In this document: one piece after another, positions 35,601-47,158 of the stretch
How positions within the stretch are numbered: position 1 is the stretch's first letter
Layout of the letters: each line of letters begins with the position of its first letter
Assembly (NCBI GenBank): GCA_029204225.1
Contig: CM055112.1
Coordinates: 23,934,872 to 23,998,871, forward strand
Direction of reading: 5' to 3'
DNA length: 64,000 nt
From: Diphasiastrum complanatum
Taxonomy: Eukaryota; Streptophyta; Lycopodiopsida; Lycopodiales; Lycopodiaceae
Notes under the pieces: generated by a model
Database searches by the model: none
Told to the model about the DNA's origin: nothing
What the model saw: only the letters and a program-made list of their open reading frames with translations
Program-made: the position numbers and the translations under genes

Positions 35601-36000
35601 TAGATGTTTTCATGTATTGAAGCATAAAGTTTGTCCTTGACCACATCAGATATGCAAAGCACTCTACAAGAAAACTAGTTAAGAAGCTGGTAATACTGCA
35701 ATATCAATAAAAACATTAAGTTTTCCACAAACAAAAGTAATCTATGGAATAATCAGTGTGCATAGGTGAATTGTGATTCTTTTACAAATAAAAAATCTCA
35801 AGTAGTCTGGTTACCGGTAGAGTTCCCAACAATTCCTTACAAATGAAGCTTTTGCATAAGCATTTAAAATCACAGTCAATCTGAAAGTTCTAGATCAAAG
35901 TATCTATGCCAAAGATGTTCCTTGACACATGCAGTATGTACAATAAGTATGTAAATGCATTCAAGTTCGTGTTTGATAGTTAAGGAATTTTAACGAGTGT
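32660..36000. other. intergenic DNA, no gene supported
   Basis: AT-rich with scattered short frames. I looked for reverse transcriptase, integrase and transposase motifs on both strands and saw none. The last part (35240-36000) is the downstream flank of the TRAF-type gene. Confidence 0.4.
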
Positions 36001-36006
36001 TATGAT

Positions 36007-36195
36007 TTACTTTTTCAAGCTACGGACTTCTTCACGCAATTGAGTTACTTCTCCAGAGACATTGGCTGCTTTAAGATCACGCCGCAGCTTAGCAATCTCC
36101 TGTTCAAGCTTCTTCATTTTCGCTTCCTGCTCTTTGACAGTCAGCTGAACCGAACCGATGTCGACTGCCTCTGATCTTTGAGCAAGTGAAAATGC
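36007..36195 (-). CDS. TRAF-type zinc-finger gene, last exon (coiled coil)
   Basis: The exon starts at 36195 after a CTGCAG acceptor and encodes 62 residues plus stop. It reads AFSLAQRSEAVD, then QLTVKEQEAKMKKLEQEIAKL with a heptad pattern typical of a coiled coil, and ends LREEVRSLKK. Phase 0 matches the phase 0 donor at 42651, giving ...LMLLEK-AFSLAQ across the junction. Plant homologues of this family also end in such a coiled coil. The joined protein would be 372 residues. Confidence 0.8.
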   Translation of the reverse strand, partial: AFSLAQRSEAVDIGSVQLTVKEQEAKMKKLEQEIAKLRRDLKAANVSGEVTQLREEVRSLKK

Positions 36196-36833
36196 CTGCA
36201 GATTATAATTGACTAAGTCTCTGTCGGAAGCATCACTCACAGTAGGCAAAAGCATTATGTATGCCAGGTTGACCAAGCATCATTATAAAAAAGACAAACA
36301 AGGGGCTCATAATACATAAATAGAATAACAATTAAAATCTGTGAAGATGGGTAAGTATAATTTTATAGACAGAATAATATGCATAAGGGATGACAGACTA
36401 CTGCAGTCTTCTGATGCATACTAGTGCTATTTCACCTACACAGAAATAAATTAATATCAATTTTCATCATCATTGCTTACTAGTTATCAATCAGTAGCAG
36501 TAGGTCCTTTTACATTGGCTGCTCTAGATGACTTAAGCCCTTTTAAAACATATTTCAAGTTCACCCAGCAATAAAACAACGAGGGGAGCTGGAAAATAGA
36601 AATTCAAAGGTGTTGAATCAACATACTCCAGCGTTGGGTAGACTTGAGTACAAGTAAGCTGGCTATGTTTAAACTACTTGATCTTATAATAATTGATCAA
36701 TAGCAAGCTCTCTCACTCTCTCTCAACTTGGTACAGAAGAATTTCAAGTGGGAAAAAGTCAACACCAATATTTTTCAGGGATACTTTTTAACTCATAGAG
36801 AGAGCTCTTATAGTTGCTACTGTTTTAAAGCAG

Positions 36834-37251
36834 AGGATGAGGGTGAGCATGAGGGGGGGGGGAGACATGCAACACCTATTCATAGACCCCGATGCCGAGA
36901 CACAGGAGGAGCCAGCCGTTCCGGGGAGGGGGGGGGGGGGGGGGTCTGGGGGCCTTGTTTGTAGAGAGGACTGGAGTTTCACAGGCAGTTGAGGGCCAAG
37001 TCGGCTCTGAGTTTATAGGGCCTTCCCAGAGTACGAGATCACAGTTGAGAGGGCGACCTGGAGGGAGTAGCAGAGGAGGAGCAGTTGGAGCCAGCCAGGA
37101 GGGGGCAGGAGGGAGAGAGAGAGGGAGAGGGAGAGGTAGGGGACAGGGAAGAGGCAGAGGCGGACGCAGAGGCAGAGGCAGAGGCAGAGGCTCACCACGA
37201 CACATGATACCCTCAGCGTCATCTACAGATTCCTTGTTTGGCAGTTCCTAG
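36834..37251 (+). other. GC-rich island encoding an RGG/RG-rich stretch, with a G-run
   Basis: An open frame from 36892 reads GGGGGGG then GRERGRGRGRGQGRGRGG, ending SSTDSLFGSS. A different frame at its left edge gives an acidic phrase. Glycine/arginine-rich tails like this occur at the C-terminus of some plant transposases and RNA-binding proteins; I cannot tell which. The run of 17 consecutive G at 36928-36944, with further G-runs beside it, could form a G-quadruplex. Composition is strikingly unlike the flanks. It lies in the intron, on the strand opposite the host gene. Confidence 0.5.
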
Positions 37252-37478
37252 GACACTGAAGACTTAGACTTTGAGTTAGAGGACGATTGTTAGTTGTTAG
37301 TGTTATGAGACATTATTTATCGGACGTCACTATATTTTTTTTTTGGCCTTGAGCACGACATTATATATTTTCACGTTTTTACATTGTGTCCTATCGGTTT
37401 GTGTTTCGATATGATTTTTTTCCAGCATGATCTATTTCAGTAGGTAATTCGATATGGTTTTTTTCCAACATGGTCTAC

Positions 37479-37481
<3 letters not shown>

Positions 37482-37548
<67 letters not shown>
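37482..37548. repeat. (GA)n microsatellite
   Basis: About 33 GA units within the TRAF-type gene intron. Confidence 0.97.
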
Positions 37549-37549
<1 letters not shown>

Positions 37550-37550
<1 letters not shown>

Positions 37551-38480
37551 CAATATGCTTTCAATGCTTTGCTATGCATATGATTTCATTTCACACAATA
37601 CTGGTAACTGTAGAAAATGATATAATAGTGAAAAATAAGTTAACGGACGACACTGGTCCTGAAATTGATGGCAAACTTGATAAATGAACTGCCCTTGAAA
37701 AAACCTTCCATTTGATACCCATATTGGTATTAAAAATATTTAAAAAAAAAAAAAAACGTTCCGGAAAACCCTAATGGAAATTTCCGGAACGCGATCCAGA
37801 ACGAGTTCCGGAACGCGGCCTGCAACCTTGGTTGCAATATAGAGGCTAGAGACAGATCATCAACAGCTGTTTGGACACTTAAGACTTCAGGTTTATGAGC
37901 TACCAGTTGGGTACTCGAACAATCCCACAACTTATAAAATCATCCCTAGAGTGCCTCTTATAATATCCCCAAGTAGTTACCCAGAAGCCTCTAAACAGAG
38001 ACATGAGCCTCATTAGAAGGCAGGTGATATTCAAAAGCTGAGCATATTTAGAATAGTCAGAAACACCTCCTGTCATAGATCTGAAAGCTCTTCAGATTAA
38101 GCTCTCTTTCTCTAGTACATAGATCATGGAGAGTGCCTCCTTTTCTATTGTCGAATATCACTTTAGCGGTTTATATTGCTATGTTGGGTTAATACACAAC
38201 CCACCTGTGAAGAGTCAGCATGAATATGGAAAGGCTTACCCCATCTAAAGGTGCAAATTGTGATAGACTTGATCAATATCTAAGAAATCTTTCCTTTCAG
38301 CTAAAGAGTGCCCTTTTGTAGGAAATTATGTAATGGCTTTGTTATTCTACAATAATTTGAATGTCTCATCCAGTCATGCCTAAAGTGCTCTTGTCCCCGT
38401 ATATCCATCCAAAAAGATCATTTCTGAAATGCTTTTAGTTTTTGCTAGGTGGTTACAAAATCCAAGTGATACTACTTGCA
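37550..38480. other. intronic DNA, nothing recognised
   Basis: A small inverted or repeated GTTCCGGAA motif occurs three times at 37759-37813. Otherwise no gene or element is supported. Confidence 0.4.
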
Positions 38481-39330
38481 TTGGAGGATTCAAGCCACGC
38501 ACAATGCGGCTGTTTGCGTGAAGGCACCAAAAGAGTGCATTGTCCCATAAGCAATTGAGGCTCTGAGAATCGCCTCCATATAGGCTCATAGTAGACAACA
38601 TTTCCTTGTCCTTTGGTACCAGCCCTTTTGGGGTTAAAGGGATGGGCGGGTGGCTAGGGGGTGGGGATGGGATACCACGTGCGGCCCGTGGGTGCTCATT
38701 GTCTGCAGTGTCCTTCACCCTGTGCTCGTTTGCGTGGGGGTGTTGGAGGATTCAAGCCACACACTGTGTGACTGTCGACATGAAGGCACTAGAAGAGTGT
38801 ATTGTCCCATAAGCAATTGAGGTCTAAAGAATTGCCTCCATATAAGCTCATAGTAGACAACATTCCCTTCTCCCCTGGTACCAGCCCTTTGGCACGTGTA
38901 TAGGTGATGGGGATGGGATCCCACATGCGTAGGTGCGCATTGTGCACGATGTTGTCTACTTGGACCCAAATCATGCTATTTCCCACTGTTGACAAACTCT
39001 AACATGGTATCAAAGCCAAGTGCCCCAGGGTCCTTCGCCATGTGCTTGCTTAAGTTGGGTGTGAAGGACTCAAGCCACGAGCAGTGCAGCTGTCTGCGTG
39101 AAGGCACCAGAAAAGTGCATTGTCCCATAAGCAAATGGAGCCCGAAGAACCATCTCCATATAAGCTCATAGTAAACAACATTCTCTTGTCCCCTAGTACC
39201 AGCACTTTTGGTGTCAAAGGGAAGGGCGGGTGGCTAGGCAGTGGGCTGGGATCCCACGTGCAGCCCATAGGTGCACATGTGCACGACGTAGTCTATTGGG
39301 CCAGTTGTGCTGCTTCCTGTTGGAAAGAGG
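38481..39330 (+). mobile_element. TRIM-like array, three LTR-like units
   Basis: Units begin at 38481, 38741 and 39060 with TTGGAGGATTCAAGCC or a close variant. The middle unit is 264 bp, begins TGTTGGAGG and ends CTCTAACA. It is followed by a methionine-tRNA primer site (TGGTATCAAAGCC, 39005-39017) and only about 55 bp of internal sequence before the next unit. Units share CCAGC-CTTTTGG and GGCGGGTGGCTAGG with the array at 47159-47953, so both are one TRIM superfamily. The first and last units are partial. No coding capacity. Confidence 0.75.
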
Positions 39331-39649
39331 TGTGTAAAAGATAGATCGACAAGAATCGAATAAAAAGAATTCGAAAGACAAGAATTAGAACTTATCGTGC
39401 GCAGCGGAATAAACTATCTTTCTCTTTCTCTATGCATGACTACGCCTGATAGAAATCACGTTCAATCTTATAGTAACTAACTTTGAAATCATTAGTACTA
39501 CAGTGATTACGTAGCGAAACATTTAGCATTGAATTATCAGACAAATAATTTGTCACGAAGAATTACAGAAAAGCATACATTCAAAGACAAACTTGAACGC
39601 AATAAGAAGGATAATATTGATTCAGTATGAAACAAAACAGAAATGAGTA

Positions 39650-41208
39650 CATCAAGTTTGCGGATCGAAGCCGTGTACTCATGACTTTAAGGTGATGCCC
39701 TTTGGACTCACCAATGCTCCGGCGACTTTTATGACCTTGATGAACAGTGTTCTTCGGCCATATTTAGCAAAATTTGTGGTAGTTTTTCTAGATGATATCA
39801 TAGTCTACAGTCAAACTAAGAAAGAGCATTTGGCTCACCGCAGAAAGGTGTTCCGTTTACTCAGAAAGCATAAGCTATTCGCAAAGACACCTAAATGTGA
39901 GTTTTTTGCCGAAGAAATAGCATATTGGGGCCATATTATCTCCAAAGATGGGATCAAAATGGATCCAAATAAGGTCAAAGCCATATTCAGTTGGTCTAGA
40001 CCAAACAACATTACAGACCTTCAGGTCTTTCTTGGACTTTTAGGATACTACATACAATTTGTCAAGGATTATGCTCAGATAGCAGTTCCCATGACAAATC
40101 TTCCTAAGGGGAAGGGAAAGGAGTTCGTCTGGGGGCCAGAGCAACAGGAGAGTTCTGATGCTCTCAAAGCAGCCTTAGTTACAGCACCAATATTGAAAGT
40201 CGTAGACCCGAATCAGCCTTTTGTGGTCGAAACGTATGCTAGCGACTTTGCAGTAGGTGCAGTGTTAAACCAAAAGGGACGACCAATAGCGTTCAAAACA
40301 AATGAGATATAGTGCTTATGATAAGGAACTTTTTCTATTATTCATGCTCTTAAGACTTGGCGGCATTATTTGTATGGTGCTAGCTTTGAGATCCTGACTG
40401 ACCATGAAAGCCTTAGATGCTTGTGCAATCAGCCTGAGCTTAGGGGTTGGAAAGCTCGGTGGGATGAGCTAATGCAGGAATTTGACTTGTCTATTACACA
40501 TAAACGAGGAAAGTTCAATACAGTGGCAAATGCTCTTAGCAGAATGCCAATGGTAAACGAGTTGAGTACTACAAACCGTCCAAAGACGGACTGTCAAACA
40601 GAAAGAGTAAATCGGGCACTAGAGGATATGCTTCGTGCATACGTCAGCAAAAAGCAGACTAATTGGGACGAATATCTTCCGATATTAGAGTTTGCTTATA
40701 ACAGTGCCAAACATTCAGCTACGGGATACATTCATGATGATGTATGGTTTTCAGCCACGCTCACCCAAAGCAGTAGCGTTTAAACAAGATCGAGCTACGC
40801 AATATGCAGATCTGCACAGATGGGATGTTCAGTTCTTCCCAGGTGAGAAAGTCTTTCTTCGAGTCTCAGATGACTCTAAAACCCTCAAAACAGGAGTGTG
40901 TGCTAAGTTGTCTCCTAGGTATTGTGGTCCATTTACCATTATTAGGAGAATAAGCGAAGTTTCCTAAGAGCTAGAACTCTCGACCAGTACTAAAGTCCAT
41001 CCAGTTTTTCATGTTAGTCGGTTACGAAGGGCTTTAACTAGATCAGATAATCTAGTCAGGGACAGTGTTCTAGTTCCCCTCGAGGATTCTCAACACCTTC
41101 CACATGAATCAGAAAGTATTCTCAGTGTTAGGGAGACACGGACTCGTCATATCCAATATCAAAAATTCTTTGTCTTAGAGGATCAAGACAGCTCTTAAGA
41201 GGGAGGGA
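39650..41208 (+). mobile_element. Ty3/gypsy: reverse transcriptase (partial), RNase H, integrase end; broken
   Basis: The element opens inside reverse transcriptase (MPFGLTNAPATFM and the catalytic FLDDIIVYS). RNase H follows (DFAVGAVLNQ, LTDHESLRCL, ending ANALSRM). The integrase N-terminal part is missing; only its end is seen (ERVNRALEDMLRAY, KLSPRYCGPFTI), followed by a tail with HPVFHVSRLRRAL. A polypurine tract (AAGAGGGAGGGAG) at 41196-41208 precedes the LTR. It has a few breaks and one internal loss. It is the best preserved gypsy here and lies in the intron, opposite to the gene. Confidence 0.93.
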
Positions 41209-41395
41209 GTGTTACGAGACTGTAACAGCACCGACCCAACGATACATCTGGGAATAGCATGCATGCATACCATGCAGTTGGTATGACGTCCAGTAATGCT
41301 CATGTGGACACATGCATGACAGTCAGGGGCCATGCAATCCATCAGTGCGGGATGGGACCCACATGCAACAATAATCTAGTGCATGCAGTGGACTT
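41209..41395 (+). mobile_element. gypsy LTR start (partial)
   Basis: Starts TGTTACGAGAC directly after the polypurine tract and lasts about 185 bp before a reverse transcriptase segment begins, so only part of the LTR remains or the next piece interrupts it. Confidence 0.6.
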
Positions 41396-41860
41396 AGATC
41401 AGGAGCAAATAGAGAAGAATAAGATATTGTCTGAATTCAAAGATGTTTTTCCAGTTGAATTACCTCATGGAATACCACCATCTAGGTCGGTAGACCACAT
41501 GATTGAGTTAGTCACCTTTTCTCTAAACAACCATACCGGTTTTCTCAGAAAGAAGAGATAGAGATTACTAATTAAATTGAAAATTATCTTAAGATGGGTC
41601 ATATTCAGCCAAGTAAGTCACCATGGGGTGCTCTTGTTCTTCTGAAAGTGAAGAAAGATGGAGGCTTCCGGATGTGTGTTGACTGGGTGGATCAGACTAG
41701 CTTTGCCTTCGACGTGGTTATCTTGTTAATACGAGCTACACTCAATAATATGAGATTCCACATCATTGTTACTCTTTATGAAAATGTTTACCTTTATTTT
41801 GGCATCAAGGTTAGTGCGGATTGGTCTCGCACTAACGAAACTCTCATACTACCGGATTTT
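41395..41860 (+). mobile_element. Ty3/gypsy N-terminal reverse transcriptase fragment
   Basis: The phrases LSEFKDVFPVELPHGIPPSR and HIQPSKSPWGALVLLKVKKDGGFRMCVD are the entry of gypsy reverse transcriptase, which is the very part missing from the left of the element at 39650. The pieces are therefore out of the normal order. Broken. Confidence 0.85.
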
Positions 41861-41869
41861 TAAATGCCA

Positions 41870-42650
41870 AAAGACAGAAATGACTTACCATACATAGGTG
41901 GCAAACTCTCGTAACATTTTCATATCACAAATGGCAAAAAACACTAATTAGATAAAGAATTTCATCCATAAATTTAGAGTAGTCTAACAATCCAAGAATG
42001 AAAGCCACAGCAACATTCACAAAAGAGAAATGTGCACGACTATGATCATTCAATCAAGTGCAATTTATCTAATGCATTCTGAAATGAACACCAGTTCTTT
42101 GTTGCCTATAAAATAAAAAGCACGATATGGGAAGTGCCTCACATTTTAAAAAGAGACCTCAACGTGCCAACTACAAGTGGGACAGGCTGACCTGGGAAAG
42201 TACATGAATGAAGGTTTGCGGTAAATCTAGCTTAGTCCATAATGTGGTGGGGAGAATCTATCTTTCAATGGAAGAAGAAAGCTTATAAAGAACTAATCCA
42301 TGAATGCCTTATCCTGTTGCCATCTCCAGGCTTTTAACTTCTGAAGATAATTTTTGGTTTTTATAAGCATTTTCGTATGTGTCTTCAGGTGAGATGCGTT
42401 TCTTTTTGGGGGGAAATCACTTTAAGCTTTCAAAACATTTCAAGGTGCAAACTGATAGCTTGAGGAGCACATTTTAACTATGAAAACATATGAAAACACA
42501 CGAGTAGCACCCAGAATCAACAGCCAGGTACTGCTGTTGCTAGAACGTGGCAAGGAGCTCGTTTGATGGCTGAAATTTAACTGATCATTGAAAGGCCAAA
42601 AATGTATGTGAAAGTTATCAGCGTCAAATAGACAAAAGATGAGTACTTTA
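41870..42650 (-). other. intron sequence near the TRAF-gene donor
   Basis: No repeat or gene recognised. It probably represents original host intron. Confidence 0.4.
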
Positions 42651-42651
42651 C

Positions 42652-43581
42652 CTTCTCCAGTAGCATAAGCCGTTCGCCTTGGCTTTCAACCGCTCCCTCT
42701 TGGCTCTGGAATGCATGAAGAAGGTACAGCAAATGGGGACCCATCAAAGTAGAGCAATGTTGCTCTAAAGTGCCCTGAGGGATCACATGCGTGCAGCCAA
42801 CAGTGCTAAAAGGGCAATTCACCATCTTCATGGGGCAAACACTACCACAGTGAGCAATCATCTCACTTCGCATAATTTTGGCGTCACATTCCTGCTTGCA
42901 AGGCAGCAACTTGAAAGGGCATGATGCATCATGTTCTGCTCCTTGCCTGACAGAAAACACACTTTCACAGCCCTGGTTTTCGCATATCACTGGCCTCAAG
43001 GAGCATTTGCTTTTGTGCAAACCAAGCTCTTCAGCAGACAACAGATTAACCTCACAATGATAAGTTTTGCTCTTGTCCAATTTCCTGACTAGGGTTTTGG
43101 CAAATGTCTCACGTTGCCCGATCATCCAGACTCCGGCACGATCAAGCTCAGACACAACCTCCTCGATCTTCTCATCCGACTTCTCCATGAACATAATTTT
43201 ACTGGAGACAAATCCGAAAAGATTTCTTTTCGATCGCACGAAGCCGTCCAGAAACTCATTCACAATCTTTGAAGGCATTACCATGGTTCGCCTGATCTCT
43301 GAGCTATAGGACTCTGTCTGCTGCCGCAGATAGTCTATCATCTCACGCTTTACATCCGCAGCAACAGACATGGGGCGCTTGAACATATCCCCTGTTGTCT
43401 TTTCCATGCATGCTGCAGCCAGAGTACGCAGCAATGCCCACTCAATTGTCTGCACCTGATCAACATCAACATACCCACATTCTGAAGGTGCAGATGGAGA
43501 CCCAATTGCTTCCAGCATGTCTGCGTTGCCACCAACCTCTTCGCCCCCTCTGGTTCTGCTTCCTAAATCTACCTTCAGCAT
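42652..43581 (-). CDS. TRAF-type zinc-finger protein, first coding exon
   Basis: The exon encodes 310 residues from ATG at 43581; an in-frame stop lies just upstream. Residues 45-160 match the uncharacterised N-terminal region of a plant TRAF-type zinc-finger family (ACMEKTTGDMFKRP, SVAADVKREMIDYL, FVRSKRNLF). Zinc-finger ligands follow in TRAF order: C200, C205, H217, C221; then C228, C232, H244, C249; then C256, C263, H275. The exon ends LMLLEK at a GTAAAG donor, phase 0, and joins the coiled-coil exon at 36195. TRAF-type fingers mediate protein contacts, often with ubiquitin machinery; this plant subfamily's exact role is not known to me. The sequence is uninterrupted and looks functional, the clearest host gene here. 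Confidence 0.9.
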
Positions 43582-43599
43582 ACCCACTCACCACACCAC

Positions 43600-45078
43600 A
43601 CACTAATCTTATTCAGTTAGCCCAAGTGCATGAAAGCAATTATTTACCTTAAGAAACTACTCTTATTCAGTCAGGTCAACTGCAAGAAAGAAATTACTTC
43701 TCTTGGAACATCAACCAAAACAAGAAGAATTAATCCCTCATCACATTTCAGGGTTTGATAATACTCCAGGGCATCATTGCCCATGGAAAGCTCCGGGAAA
43801 GGCATGATTGAAGAGATTGAGAGCTGGGTTTGTTCAGAGATTGCAAATGAATCCCAAAAATATAAACCCTTCTTCTGCATCTGCCTTGACGTAAGAATTG
43901 GGAATTGCAAATGCAATCAAGCCATTAGATCATAGATGCATTTTTTTTATGGCAATCAAACAACAAGAATGGGATGACTAGCTTGCAAGCAAATTCTAAA
44001 ATTTGTGTTCAAATTCGCAAGCAAAATCAAAGCACTGATCTAGAAATGAATGCAAAATTTTCTTCAAAATTAACAAGCAAAATAATTAAAAAAAAGCACT
44101 GATCTAGAAATTAATGCGCTTTCTTAAATATATTTTCTCTTTTTTTTTGAGGGTACAGGGTTCCTGGATTCCCTTACCAGCTCTTATGAAACAACATATG
44201 TTTGAAGAAAGGCTGTGCTTGTCACATCATCACAAGACTTTAGGATAGTGGGCATGACATCTTGCCACATGTCCCCATCCCTCCTTACATGGAAGACACT
44301 TGTTGATGGGATAAAGTGATGAGGCACATTTGGTAGGCCACCTAATAAAGTCATCACTCTTTGTGCATGTGAGTTTCTTTTCTTTAGTCGTTTTAAATTG
44401 CAATTGCTCTCTTTTATCAACTACTTGACTGATTCTTTTAAGTTGGTGTCTGACAAAGCCATGTTTTGAAAGCTTTTGTTAGGTAATCCTTAAAAAACCT
44501 ACATTTTTCTAAGCTCCTCGGTTTTCTAAGGAGAATATAGTCAAAAATTTTATGATATCGATTTTTAAGAAATAATGTCGATTTCATTCCTATGCTTTGC
44601 TAGCTTTCTTGAACACCGACTTGGGTTGCTTCCCTACCTCGTCTTTGCCATATCGATGTGTTATGTTCACATTGATTTTGTGTGTGTTATGGATATCAAC
44701 TAGCATCCAAGAGTCAAAGCACTTGCAGTTTCAAAATCCATACTTGTTGTGCAATAAGAATTGCAAGACTTAGGGCAATTTTAGATTTAGCAGTAGCCAA
44801 GTGCAGTGACTTATTATGCATCTCAGCATGATGTCTATGTTCAAATTCAATTTCATGCTTTCTCTCCTACATCGAGGTGATATCCTCTCCACCTTTCATC
44901 TCTCCTCCATTCCATTGTTTTAAATTTGATCATATCTCTTCTTATTAGCTTGTTGGAGTTGAGTGTGAGTGGCAACTCAACAAAATGGCTCAAGTTGTTC
45001 CTATGTGGCAAAGGGTCCTAACAATCTCATGAGCCAAATGGTGGGGACTCAAGGTGGATCTCAAGACTAGCCTCAAGT
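43600..45078. other. 5' flank of the TRAF-type gene and intergenic DNA
   Basis: Minus-strand frame 43916-43671 includes a mildly coding-like phrase (GNDALEYYQTLKCDEGLILLVLV) and could be an untranslated leader or non-coding. No other feature is supported. Confidence 0.4.
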
Positions 45079-45396
45079 CTAGTGGGTTTCTTTCCTTGCC
45101 TATCCTCAACCCAAGATCTAATCAATCTAGCATCATGCCTCCCTAATTATTCAAATTTAAAAAAGAGTGGGAACCATCCAAAATTGGAGGGAAACCCAAT
45201 TTTATTCACTAACTTGACATTTAGGCCTTGCGACATTAAAAGTCCCACAAAAAGACCTAATGTCCTTTTATTGACTTTCTAATTAATCAAATAATTGTGT
45301 GATCATTGGGTTGGACTTACATAGGTACGGTGTCAAATCTCTCTCACTTATTAACTAGGATTAGAGTTGCCTTGGGATCTGCAAACCCTCCAATAG
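45079..45396 (-). mobile_element. LTR of protease-bearing gypsy-related family, reverse (short form)
   Basis: Read on the minus strand it begins TATTGGAGGGTTTGC and ends AAACCCACTAG. It aligns along its length with 63114-63868, sharing GTCAATAAAAGGAC and GGGACTTTTAATGTCGCAAG. The middle third present in the other copy (including its TATA region) is missing. A polypurine tract (GGTGGGGGA on the minus strand) sits just before it, so it is the 3' LTR. Confidence 0.8.
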
Positions 45397-47158
45397 TATC
45401 CCCCACCAAAACTGGTGGCAGTCCCATGACACCTGCAAAATGCAGTTACTGTGGGCTTTTATTTGCATCTCGGCGAATCTTTATTAAATGATATTGCACC
45501 TTCTCCATGAAATCGAGTCGGGCAGTGTTGAAATCTAGGTTGTCCGGCGATCCATTTTGAAGTCGTCCAGGCTATAAATCGAGATTCCCAGGAGCCTCCC
45601 ATCATTGCAGCATGGAAATATAATCTGGCCATCGGCAGCTGATCCATAATACTATCTGACGCCATTGGCTTATTCGGATCAAATTCCAAAGTAGGAAGGC
45701 AATCATCCCATTGCATTGCAACGGACGCCAATAGAGTGAGATCTTTTGAGAACAGCGCCGATTGCTTGACTGTGGGATTAGGAGAGTGGATATACTCCCG
45801 CTGGTATGCTTGTAGGGCTTGATGGAAGTCTACTGAGATCTCCCAGTTATACTGAACTTCATCTGCTTGTTCTTTGTCAAAAGGATTTGTCTTGGATCTT
45901 CGCTTAGCCTTCTTAACAAGAATTGATCGTGGAGGTGATGACTTCCGAAAAGATAAACTCTTCTTCGAAGGTGAAGATTTCCTAGACGGTGATGTCTTGC
46001 TAGAACTCTGACTTGAGGAATCTTCGTCAACTTTTCATTTGCCTTTATCAAGTAAGAGTGGCACTTTCTTTGAATCAATCTTTTGAGGAGGATTTTTCCA
46101 TTTCAGGACCGTATCATAATGTTGTTTGGCTTGTTTCTTCGTCATTGACTCTATGATCTTGTCTTCCTTCAATATAACTGCTTTTGGCGGTCCTAGTGAT
46201 GGTTCATCAGGAATATTACGCACTCCAAATCTGGTCAGATCCATATGATTTAGAATCTGCTCATCTGTAAGTGTTGCATCGTCATCATAAGTCAAGGCAT
46301 GACTCACATGAATGAGTTCATCTTCAATCGGATCTGGTATAGGCTCCGTTGCTATCCAAGCTACATTCAACACATTCAAAGGAAAAGTGATCGGTGTATC
46401 TAAAGTTCGATCCAATAATGAAATCTTGCTCAAATCTGATTGATTATCTTGTTGACACATATATCATGCTGTACAGTCAATCGTTGCAAGAGCTTGATTC
46501 CAGTTGACAGTATCGGTTTGAGAGTCGTAATGAACTCCCCAATTTTTTACTGGTCGGTCACATGTATGATCTGTTGTTGATGAATCATCATCCTCTTTTT
46601 GAGCCAATGGTTTGATAGTCCAAGTTATAGTATCAACCTGCATATTCACGATTTTCAAAAGTGATTTTTCCAGTACCCCAGTTATGAACTACTTGCGCAA
46701 CTCATAACCATGGGCGTCCCAATAGGACTCGGTAGACATTTGGTGCTTCTGGTAAGTCCATTACTACAAAAGTAATGAAAAACTGTACTCCGGCAATTTT
46801 GACAAGTATATCTTCAACCATTCCTCGGGAACGAACTGTAGTTTGATCAGCTAGCTTAATGGCAAAAGCCCCACTTTGCACATACCTTTGTAGTAATTAG
46901 GTTAACTCTCGAATCACCATCTATCACAATTGCTTCTTTAGAAAATTGATTGTGTTGTATCGGCAAGGTGATATTTTTTTGCTCACTTTCCCAAGTTGCT
47001 CCGACATGGAGTACTTCATTAGATTTTTCAAATCCAACACAAAAAAGTGGCTCTTGATGGACTTCTGGTTCAGCTTGAGTTTGTTGAGAGTCGAGCGGTG
47101 CTCTGATACGAATGATGAGAATCGTGAGAAACCTTCTTATAGAAGCGACTGCCAAAGA
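45397..47158 (-). mobile_element. gypsy-related element with protease and unknown 3' ORF, no RT seen; reverse, broken
   Basis: Minus strand, in order: aspartic-protease region (47060-46700, with AIVIDGDSRVNLITTKV and, further on, MDLPEAPNVYRVLLG), then an acidic unknown segment (46460-46035, with TPITFPLNVLNVAWI). A Ser/Lys-rich linker follows, then a 3' segment (45731-45459) with LPMARLYFHAAMMGGSWESRF and a 3' LTR. Neither reverse transcriptase nor integrase motifs are seen between protease and LTR. The 3' segment recurs at 62760-62960 next to the same LTR. I infer a non-autonomous lineage. A TRIM array cuts off its 5' side. A few breaks. Confidence 0.7.

Larger units (their letters stand above)
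36196..42651 (-). other. 6.5-kb intron of the TRAF-type gene
   Basis: The donor on the minus strand is AAG/GTAAAG at 42652/42651 and the acceptor is CTGCAG/GCA at 36196/36195. Both phases are 0. The intron holds an RGG-rich G-run island, a GA microsatellite, a TRIM-like array and gypsy pieces on the opposite strand. An additional small exon inside cannot be excluded, but the two exons join well without one. Confidence 0.7.

Noticed and set aside
36876-37205. Minus-strand Pro-Leu-rich 109-codon frame
   Set aside because: It is the complement of the RGG-rich repeat and low complexity.
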